Shown: positions 54,594 through 62,892 of the stretch, in pieces
Numbering within the stretch: the stretch's first letter is position 1
Layout of the letters: each line of letters begins with the position of its first letter
NCBI RefSeq assembly: GCF_000149955.1
Contig: NW_017264845.1
Span: 1-62,892, forward strand
Direction: 5' to 3'
DNA: 62,892 nucleotides
DNA from: Fusarium oxysporum f. sp. lycopersici 4287
Taxonomy: Eukaryota; Ascomycota; Sordariomycetes; Hypocreales; Nectriaceae
The notes under the pieces: model-generated
What the model was told of the DNA's origin: nothing
The model's input: only the letters and a program-made list of their open reading frames with translations
The model's database searches: none
Program-made: the position numbers and the translations under genes

Positions 54594-55142
54594 ATGCAGA
54601 TTCCACCGAAGGAAGAGATCCGTCGAAAAGGGAGGCAAATGAGAAATCGTGAGGCCGCGAAGAAGTTCCGCGAGAGGAAGAAAAAGCAAATCGCAGACTT
54701 AGAGAAGAAGGTTTGCATTTTGTCTGCACAGAACCCTAATGCAGAAATGGCCGACCTTTTGGAAAGACTTGACCGGGTGATAAAAGAGCGAGATAAGTTG
54801 ATCAAAGAGAGAGACCAGGTGATTGAGGAAAGAGACCAGATAGTTAGGGAGAGGGAGTGTTGGGTCCAGCTTGGGCCATCTTCTAAACAATACCCGTCTC
54901 TGGATCTCATCGGACCTTCTCTATCATACCCAACACTACCTGAAGGATTATCCTCCAGGGTATTACAAAGAGAAAAACCGGAAACAACGCCACAATTCTC
55001 CACGATCGACTGTTTACAGCCCTCTGAGTTTTACAGAAACCAAAGAAATGGCGAAGATCCAAACTCGTTTTACTCAAGTCAATGTAACTCTGATCCTATG
55101 TACTACGGTCAATCGGCCCGGGACACGAATCCTTGGGGATGA
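54594..55142 (+). CDS. bZIP transcription factor with repeated heptad array
   Basis: The ATG at 54594 (context GCCATGC) gives 182 aa. The basic region at residues 12-32 contains NREAAKKFRERKKKQIADLE, with the invariant Asn and the FR pair typical of the fungal Pap1/Yap branch of bZIP proteins. The zipper begins IADLEKKVCIL, and after a Pro-containing interruption continues with LLERL. Residues 60-87 are four copies of a seven-residue unit: DRVIKER, DKLIKER, DQVIEER and DQIVRER. They are encoded by a 21-bp tandem repeat (54771-54854). The tail is polar and Ser/Tyr/Gln-rich with no Cys-rich redox domain as in Yap1. It should act in the nucleus as a dimer. The repeat would lengthen the coiled coil. 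The target genes are unknown. Confidence 0.8.
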   Translation: MQIPPKEEIRRKGRQMRNREAAKKFRERKKKQIADLEKKVCILSAQNPNAEMADLLERLDRVIKERDKLIKERDQVIEERDQIVRERECWVQLGPSSKQYPSLDLIGPSLSYPTLPEGLSSRVLQREKPETTPQFSTIDCLQPSEFYRNQRNGEDPNSFYSSQCNSDPMYYGQSARDTNPWG

Positions 55143-55955
55143 TGTCTCACGTATTGTCTACAAAGGCAATGTTTCACGTGATCAGATATTCACCTTGACT
55201 TGCAGCTTGAACATAAGCTTGGAGGAAAACCAAGGAATGGATGTCTGCAACTCTCGACAACAAGTTTTGGGGGGAAGTGAAATGGACTATCGGCATGATC
55301 GGCATAACCTTCCAACCATCTGAACATCAGAATAGAAACTCGGGCCAAGGGAGCTGGGTCAACTACACCTTAGCAAATAGCCGCAAGCTGTTATCAGCTC
55401 CGAAACAACTGTTCGAGCGTCAATCTAGCGTCGGGGTCAGATTAGTGGGCTGTTGGGCAGGGTTAACAAATTAATTCGCAACCACTTCGCGCGAGTAAGA
55501 CGCTATGGCCTGTTCAAATTTGTATGCATCTAACAGCTTGCCACCAAGTCACGATCTGACCCAATAGGTGAAGTTTGCGGAGGAAGCATTCAGCGTCGCT
55601 TAAATTTGTATATCGATAAATTCAACGCTTTTGAACCCTTCTGGATGATGTCGAAATCTGTGGTCGGTAAAACCATATTGTTGATATGAACGCAGATCGA
55701 AACGTGCGCGTTCGTGAGGGCATCCAGGATCTGTTATTCAAGCCTCACATATTGAGGATTCCCTTTGAAGCTTCCACAATTCATGATATTGGACATCGTA
55801 TACCAGAAATTGTACTTTGTCCCATCCCAAGTCAAGAGGCAGAGTCGTAGCTGAAACGGGCACCTTCTATTAGCCAATGACGTGGAATGAGGAAGCAAGA
55901 TCCAATAACCTACCTTTGCGGTGCTGTTGCCGGGCGTATAGTCCTTGGGAGTGCG
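55143..55955. other. Gap with one weak ORF
   Basis: A frame with a true ATG at 55241-55474 gives 77 aa, including LDNKFWGEVKWTIGMIGITF and WVNYTLANSRKLL. It is short and unrecognised. Otherwise nothing is supported. Confidence 0.35.
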
Positions 55956-56517
55956 TCACAAGCCGGACAAGAAAGCTTGTGTCGCTGTTCGCAAGTCGCA
56001 GGCGTTAAGCAGAGGCGGGTCGAAGCCAAGCTTGTCTAGTTCCAAAAACCTACAGAGGGCAAAGATAAACGGTTAGCTACTTTGCTACCAGAAATGGCCC
56101 ACTTCCTGCATACTTAGAAAGCTCCCAGAAGATCAGAGTGAGTTCCTGCTGATCCTCAATGGAGAGTTCATCCCAGCCCCTATGATAAATATCAGTGAAA
56201 CTCCCTAATTAATAAACAAAGACTTACGATGAAACAGTACGGAAGATAGATGTTGCTTGCTCAAAGGCCTTCGCAGCCTGGGCAAATTCGCCTTCACGCT
56301 GAAAGCAGAGTACAGCAAGCAAGAGGGCACGGATCAGGTGCGTAGATGGTTTGCGGCATAAAATGGCCTTATATGTATCTGCCATCCATTTTTTTAAGCA
56401 TCGGATGTCGTCGAGACCATTCCCTTCAAGTTCTAAGATAAATAGTGGTTTACACATAGACCTTGTGATATAAAGGCTTGTGGCATACGGAAGCTGCAAT
56501 AGTCCTTCGTCGTTCAT
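55956..56517 (-). CDS. Small helical protein, TPR-like, possibly 5'-incomplete (149 aa)
   Basis: Exons 56517-56228, 56179-56114 and 56049-55956 join in frame over introns of 48 and 64 bp with clear GTAAGT and GTATGC donors. The second intron has a GCTAACC branch point. The ATG at 56517 gives MNDEGLLQLPYATSLYITRS. Helical segments such as THLIRALLLAVLCFQREG and FAQAAKAFEQATSIFR have a TPR-like look. The last exons add GWDELSIEDQQELTLIFWEL and FLELDKLGFDPPL. Upstream of the ATG an open frame without ATG (about 56540-56650) also looks coding, so the real gene may have further 5' exons or be truncated. Function unknown. Confidence 0.5.
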
Positions 56518-58685
56518 TTCCTCTGTAAAGCTAGAGTTGCGGTAGCTCTGCTAGTAAATGTAGACCAAGTCCTGGTCTAGACTTAGTATCGGGAAATCCT
56601 GTTTCCGGAAATACTTCATCATATTTCCAATAAAGGCAGGCGTACGTGGTAACTGCATTCTAACAAATCTTCATGAAAGGTACTGTTGAGAGTGCCCTTC
56701 GTGAAGAGGTAACGAGTTCAAGAAGGTTATAACATGTTGGTCAAGTTAACACTGATGAAAACCCCTAAATACGCCTTTTATCTTACTATGAGAGCAGACC
56801 ACAACTGTTGTAATCATCGATATTGCCAACTCAGTCGGCGGTTTCCGAGACAGTACCATGCAGCCCCTGCATGTATGGAAAGCCCTGGATAGAGAAGGCT
56901 ATAGCTCGAACCTTGTGGCTTGTTGCTTCGATGTGAACAAGCAGTCGAACCTGTGAGCCAAGTATCAATTCCTACCTTTTGTTGACGAACATGTTACGGC
57001 ATCTGGCACTTCGGATTCAATGTTTGTCAACGTGAGCTCCTGCTGCTCATGCATCTAACACTTTGGAATCCCAAGAGCTACCCACAGAGCTGGAGTCACT
57101 GGAGACAAAGTAGCTCAGTAGAAGCTATTCTTTCATACCTGCCAGGTTTGCAGCTCGACAAAATCTCTCGTGAGCCCTGACTCACTGATCCGGTAGCCGC
57201 CCTCCCTTTACCCAGCCTTGTATTTGGAGGATGGTGCTAGCAAGAGGCTCAACGATATGACAGGGCAATGCCATGGCGAGAGTGACATCGGCAGTTGGAT
57301 CGTTCAAGTTGATCTTCTGCAAAATGCAGGGTGTTCTGTGTGACTGCGTTGAGAAGTGCGTATTTAGCGTCCTTTGTAGTGGAACCTTGCTCTGGTTGCC
57401 GTATTAGTTGCCTCGCTAGAATGAGGCTCTGCTAAGCTCAATGCGCGCCTTGCATCTCACGGCGTGTGACCTTCTCACTGAGCTCTGCAGGGCTTCAGAA
57501 ATAGCGGTCTGGCATCAGCCGCAACTGGTCGCCAATCAGCTTTCGGCCTCCCTTTTTCTTATTTTCGTGCTTCAAGCTGCAGTATCCTGCCGCCGTTGGT
57601 CCTTACTGAACCATATTCAATACAATGCGATTCACTCATAACAAGTTCATATCAACAATAAAGGCGAGTCTGGCAATACAAAGGCATCATACAATGGCCC
57701 TGGATCAATTACACAGGCCGGCAAATCATTTGCAATTGAACCAACTTATATACTAATGCAAGGCCTAGGATTTCCTCTGCTGTATATGGTGATGTCCGTC
57801 CATGGCTCTCTACTTACTGACCAGAAGCTTAAACTTGAGGATGCTGATACGGTTAATAAGGATATTAGTTCTGTGTATAATTATTAGATCTAGCTGCCAG
57901 GCATCTTCTCAGGATCTATATAGATATGTTAATTTTATTGCTTATAATGCAAATTTACAAGCAGTAAAATTTAGTCGCCTCCATTATTCAACATTACTTT
58001 TCCAGTGAATAGATATGCCTTTTGTGGTTAACAGTGAGATCTAGAGAACTTAGTTAGAAATGACGATCACTTCAAGGAACTCTACGGGTCGCGCTCCATC
58101 CATTTTCAACCCAATTGTCAAACATGTTGGCGCCTTGTACCGGCCACACCGAAAATCGAAACAAGGCTCCTGCGGTATCAAATGAGCAGGCTCGATGACT
58201 AGACATACCTGCAACATGGGGTTGACCTGCAGCCGGGATGTATAGACATCGGTAAAGGATTGTGCTGAGCACCTAGACCGGCCCGGCCGTGGAGATTTTC
58301 AAACCCCCTATCGCTGACATGGATTCTATCAGCAATGGTGGGTCTTTTAATCAGAGCCAATCGCGGAAAATCCAGTTCGGCCCAGACCAAATGCCACACA
58401 AAATCGGTCACAATCCTGAGTCATTGACGGTCATTGTTGCACTTTGACGGGGCGCAGACCCATGCCGGACCGTGCTCAGAAGTATCCGGGTTCTGTTCGC
58501 GCTTGACGACTTGTCCATCAATCCGTCCTTTATATCAGCCCTCTAACCTTGGGGAAGTCTTTTCTACACCCTATTTACCCCTTCTCGTTTATCTTATGAC
58601 TTACTATTAGGTTTCTATACTTATCGTTTTCTGTACCCTTCAATAACGCCCTCTTGTCAAGAACTACTTTTTAGCTATATTCACA
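56518..58685. other. Long gap, no gene recognised
   Basis: About 2.2 kb. 57800-58030 is AT-rich and 58060-58460 is richer in GC. The 150 bp before 58686 include CT-rich stretches and a TATC box. No intact gene could be supported. Confidence 0.45.
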
Positions 58686-61442
58686 ATGCCTCGAACGCGA
58701 AGCTCAATGAAGGTTGTATTAGGGGAAGATCAACCAAGTGAAATAACGATAAATAAAACTTCAAATGAACCTTCGAGGAAACGAAAAGCACCGGATGAGA
58801 CTGACCCTGAACCAAACAAATGGAAATATAAGACTAATTGTCTTAGATGTTCCTGGCGTGGTATAAGAGCAGACAGATTGAATGCACATATCGACAAATG
58901 CCGTAATCGCCCTGCAAAATGCAAATGTGAGACATGGTACACAAATCGATACGACGCGAGATTTGACAGTTGCTTTGAAACCGCTACAGGCAACGACCTG
59001 ACAGAAGGAGAATGGTGCGATCTGGAGATTCAAACAGTCAAGCTATTATATATATGGGATGGTGCTCCTGAAAACAGCCTCTTTCTATTTCCAGGAAGGT
59101 CAGCAAAAGACTTGCGCCGTATGTCGGAAACTCGTTGGACTCGGTGCCTAATTTGCAACTATGCAGCGACGGGAAAAAGAAAGAAATGCTCTAACTGTCA
59201 TTCTGGACAGTCGTTTGTGTGCGGAATCTGCGCAAAAAGCACAAGTCACGTCTTGTGCGGCACTAAAGAAGAGTTGATCGACACCCATAACCGCTGCGCG
59301 GTTGACGACTATTTCAAAACATGCTTCAGATACATGCCAGAGAGTGCCCTTGAAAAGCTGATGTTTCAGTGGAACCTGGGACATCCGAACGTGTCTTATG
59401 CAGAATTGAAGCCAAACTTTGATCAACATGAGCAAAATGTCGAAGCCGCGGTTTCGATATTGAAAACTCCGCATGCTCGGCAGAGCTTCCTGTCCGAGTG
59501 TAGAAACAATCGGTCTCTTACTCCGGCCTGGAGTGAGCTTCTCAAGGACTTAGAGCAACTCGCCAACAGAAATACTCAATCTCTATCATCGCCTCAGGAC
59601 GAGCGATATCTCTCAGTTAATCACTTCATATTCGACCGGAAGACATTCAAGATCAAGGCGGAAGAAGATCCCAAGTTTCCTAGCATCAAAGTACTGCAGG
59701 GCGGCCATAGCTGTGGTTTCGAGGAAGCTATTAGTAAATTATTTTCAGTCTCGTTAGGTTACGTCTCGTTGGGCTATGTCTCGTTGGGGGAACACAGCAG
59801 AAAGCAGATGAAGCTCACAATGGCTCCGAGGAAGCCCGGTGACTGGGCGCAGGAGCGGTTGTTTTGCAAGCCATGCCGATTCGTCGCGTCTTCGAAAGAC
59901 TATTTCGTATCACACAACATATCCAGCCACCCAGAGAAGAAGAACCCAGAACTCTACGACTGTCTGATTTGCGGAAAGGGGTTGAACATAAACTCTCGCC
60001 AGCATAAATGCGGAGTTTCTTCGAGGGAGATCCGATTCGGTACGCGGGACCTTTTCATGGTATACTGGTTGAAATTCATGGAAGTCAAGGTCGATAAGCT
60101 GAGAGATTTGCTATCAGTTTGGGATGATTTGAGAAGCCCGGTATGTTCGGAATTCAGAAAGTATCTCAGCTCACGTCTAGCGATCAAGAACCCTACCAAA
60201 CCAGGTCAGCGCAAAATCTCTCAGTAGCCTCTTGCATACTGATAGTGTACAGATTTAATCTACCCTTTATGCGTGTTATTGAGACGGGCCATCCGGTCCC
60301 AAGAAAAGAAGGAAAACCCCTGCTTAGTTCTTCAGAACCTTATAGGAAGGACAAAAGTCAGCAAAAGAACATTGAATATCTTGAACTTTATATTCGACGT
60401 AGCTCTGAGGGAGCAGACCTTTTTAAATGAGACTCGGAAGATCCATGGTATGCAAGAAGAACTGGAGGCTCCGAAAGTAGTGGGAGAATTTGGTGTCGAT
60501 ATACTTCGAAGTCTTGAGTCGCGTTATCATCCTGAGTGGGAACAATCGACGGAAGCCTACGGTTACCACAGATTCCGTAGTTCTCCGATGGGGACCGCAG
60601 AAAGAGAGGCGATTCATGTCCAAAACCAGAGTCATGAAGAAGGAACAAGTTTTAATCCTGTTGATATACTTTCCGGCGAAGACACCGATTCTGTCAACGG
60701 AATAGAAGCTCCTATCGATGGGGAAGACGCCATGTCGAGCGTTATAGCTCCTAGAAATGAAGTTGGTCAAGCGGAAAGCGAAAGCTGGTTCAGTCGTGGC
60801 TTTTATCTTGGTAGGGAATCGAGTCAGGCAGAAGGAAACATTGACGACGAACATGACGGCAATAACAACGACGAGAACAATAATTATAATAACGGCGACG
60901 GCAGCGAGCAAAGATTGAGTAATCCGGAGAGCTCTAGCGACCAAAACAACGGATACATCGATGGTCTGAAAGAAGAACACCGATACTATCGTTTCATCAA
61001 TGATATTGACCTGGAAGCACCGATAGAGAAATTGAAAGAACTGGAGAAGGGCCTGACAGAAAGGCACTTGGAAGATCTCAACCGCCATCATTTTGATGAT
61101 ATTGATTTGAACCTTCGAAACCTTATAAGTCTCAAAGGCGCATTGAAGGCGCTTCTGGAAACACGCGAAGCCGTTGAAAAGTCAATTCCTAAAGACTTCT
61201 CTCTGGAATGGTCTGACCAGATGGTCGACGGTATCGATCTGAAAACCCCGACGGAGCAGTTGAAGAAGCTGAAGGAGAGTATGGATGAAAAGCAGTGCGA
61301 AGACGTGAGATGTGGTCGATATAACAATCTCGCTTTGAATGCTGGAAAGCTTACACGTTTTGCCCGGGCGATGGAACGCTTTGTACCAGCGAGTGAACGC
61401 GTCCAAGAAGTGCTGGCGACCTGGCAAAACCACACGGGCTAA
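58686..61442 (+). CDS. Large multi-zinc-finger protein (902 aa)
   Basis: Exon 58686-60204 joins over a 48-bp intron (GTCAGC donor, CTGAT branch, TACAG) to exon 60253-61442. The ATG at 58686 is in a good context (CACAATG). A basic segment SRKRKAPDE is followed by several Cys/His clusters. They include CLRCSWRGIRADRLNAHIDK then C (residues 52-72), CLICNYAATGKRKKCSNCHS with CGICAK, CKPCRFVASSKDYFVSHNIS then SH, and CLICGKGLNINSRQHKC. The first exon also carries a triplicated VSLGY/E unit. The second exon has an acidic and Asn-rich region (NNNDENNNYNNGDG). It ends in two related helical segments, IDLEAPIEKLKELEKGL and IDLKTPTEQLKKLKESM, about 75 residues apart. A nuclear, nucleic-acid-binding role is likely. 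I do not recognise a named family. Confidence 0.7.
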
Positions 61443-62892
61443 TTGTCAACCTCACATAACATAATGTCGGTCCGTCTCAGCTACAGCAGAAAGTCATTTG
61501 CTAACATCAATCATTTTTTAGCCACCACTTAGGGTCTAGAACTGTCTCAATATTTCTTAGAACAGACACTTTCGTTGAATAATGAAAACAGACTTTTGGG
61601 TATCTGGATCTAGTATTAATGATCGTCGTTGTGAGGAACCATGGTCACTTTGGCCTACGACACAGCGGTTATCAAAGTGATGATTTACCCCGCTTTCAGT
61701 AAACAAGCCACCATTTCTGTCTGCTACAACATCAGACTTTAGAGAAACTCTATCTAACTGGTAACTTTGAGCTTCTAGGGCCTGCGGTCCCTCCGTCCCT
61801 TCCGTGGCCCACCTCCAATCAACCGACTTCACTTTCTTCAGTACCCCAGATTCAAGACACCTTCACAGTCTTGTATTGTAGAACTAATTTTCGGCAGATT
61901 GACAGATCATAGACCCGTATAGAGTTAAAGGGGAGACAGCGAGTCGGAAATCTCCTCAGCGACGAGACATTAACCTAATGCGCTCAATGCCAGCGCTTAG
62001 ACGAACAGCCCATAATTTTACACAGTATCAAGCTAAGGATCGTAAAATATTTCAAGCAACCTCAAACCTGGTGTACAGGTTTTGGAGATAAAGGACGCTG
62101 CTATACGGAGCACTTAATTCTACAGCGGTCACGGAAGACAAAAGGCAAGATACTATATAGATCGGAAGATAAAGGTGTAACGGGATACCATAGAAGTCTT
62201 TCTGAACAGTATAAATCTCTCTTTATTATTGCTGCTTGGATTATCACCAATATCAGGCACTGCAATCATAAATCCGTGGAAAAGCTCGTTCTTTCTCCGC
62301 ATCACATCATTTCAAGCGATTGTAGTCATGAATCTGTTTTTTCTTGTACATGCCACACCAACCCAGGTGCAATCTAACCTCGGTACAATAACTTCCTCTA
62401 AAACCCACACAGTCATTGTGTCGTGATGGTACAATTGAAGCCACGGCAATGTGTACCTTTGGACATCTCTTCCCTCCGTCCCACTAAGTATTCCATTCTT
62501 ACGCAATAGTGCCACCTGCACTGGACTCTTGATCCTGCTGGAAAATAGGCAAGCCCTGAGAAGAGGTTTCGTGAGGCCTTCCTCGATTTGTCAAGGGATT
62601 CACCAGAGCCTCCGGCCGACAAGCCTGGTGCTCGTAAGGCAATGTCTTGTCGTTGACTGGAAATCGCTTGCGAGCCTGTATCAAGTAACCAGGAAGCTGT
62701 CGGACTTTAAGGGCCCACCGGGAGATGGCTCTGCTAGCTGTCCCAGTTACAAGAGCAGTTTGGCTTGTCTGACAAGGAAGAGGCAGACTTTCGTCGTCAC
62801 TAGTGTTGGTGATGTCTTTTATTCCTTTATTCTTGTTCTTGCCTGCTATAGGTGAGCGATAGTACCGAGGGGCGATCGAGTCCAAACCTTTC
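61443..62892. other. Right edge, no gene recognised
   Basis: Frames on both strands are short and overlapping. Those at 62451-62855 (+) and 62499-62885 (-) shadow each other. A possible short signal peptide (MNLFFLVHATPT) at about 62328 ends after some 35 codons. A gene could continue beyond the edge. Confidence 0.4.

Noticed and set aside
62451..62885. Overlapping 134-aa (+) and 128-aa (-) frames at the right edge
   Set aside because: They mirror each other on opposite strands and neither shows a protein-like pattern or family.
1..62892. CRISPR arrays, bacterial operons, Shine-Dalgarno sites, rRNA genes
   Set aside because: Nothing of the kind is visible; spliced genes and protein families are fungal.

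Overview
The window comes from a filamentous ascomycete fungus (Pezizomycotina). The genes have short introns of about 40-63 bp with GT donors, CTAAC/CTGAC-like branch points and AG acceptors, and the proteins belong to families typical of these fungi: DUF3723, FRE-type ferric reductase, LaeA-like methyltransferase, SAT4-type rhodopsin-like membrane protein, Pap1-like bZIP and F-box protein. Gene density is low (about two dozen genes or gene remnants in 63 kb). Gaps are long and partly AT-rich, several genes are broken, and minisatellites are frequent. This looks like a dispensable or subtelomeric accessory region. I cannot name the species.

Layout. 0-11 kb: a four-helix membrane protein (724-1410, -), a broken PD-(D/E)XK-like gene (3332-4264), a ferric-reductase-like gene lacking its second haem helix (4665-6379, +), a pseudokinase (6801-7972, -) and a DUF3723 gene with two in-frame TAG codons (8247-10975, +). 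FRE and DUF3723 genes side by side are a recognised accessory signature of Starship giant transposons; no captain recombinase is visible here. 11-15 kb: a cluster of degenerate GC-rich motifs, a possible hAT remnant, a calpain fragment and a 16-bp degenerate minisatellite. 15-24 kb: a coherent block of intact multi-exon genes, mostly of unknown family (15270-15925 +; 15940-17564 -; 18237-20093 +; 21648-22274 -; 23065-23885 -), together with an EgtD/EasF-like methyltransferase (20335-21380 +). A perfect 20-bp hairpin lies between the divergent 489-aa and 571-aa genes.

24-47 kb: sparse. It holds a Cys-containing small protein (25836-26264), a 5'-incomplete gene (28092-29072), a four-exon orphan (30364-31822, -), a broken L-asparaginase-like gene (32803-33910), a coiled-coil protein (35991-37172, -), an F-box protein (38497-39737, -), a small protein with an amyloid-motif-like segment (40556-41086) and a broken LaeA-like methyltransferase (44778-46470). 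47-62 kb: larger, better-preserved genes. These are a chromo-like repeat protein (47933-49219), a 600-aa protein with an ATP-grasp-like C-terminus behind an 11-bp minisatellite (49277-51079, -), a seven-helix membrane protein (52855-53799), a bZIP factor with a repeated heptad array (54594-55142), a small helical protein (55956-56517, -) and a 902-aa multi-zinc-finger protein (58686-61442).

The genes do not form one pathway. The content is a mixture of likely mobile-element cargo, regulators (bZIP, LaeA-like, zinc-finger, chromo-like, F-box) and orphan proteins. Several in-frame stops can be explained by single C-to-T changes at CA or CG dinucleotides, which is compatible with mild RIP or ordinary decay. 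All function calls rest on reading translated motifs; no database search was run.
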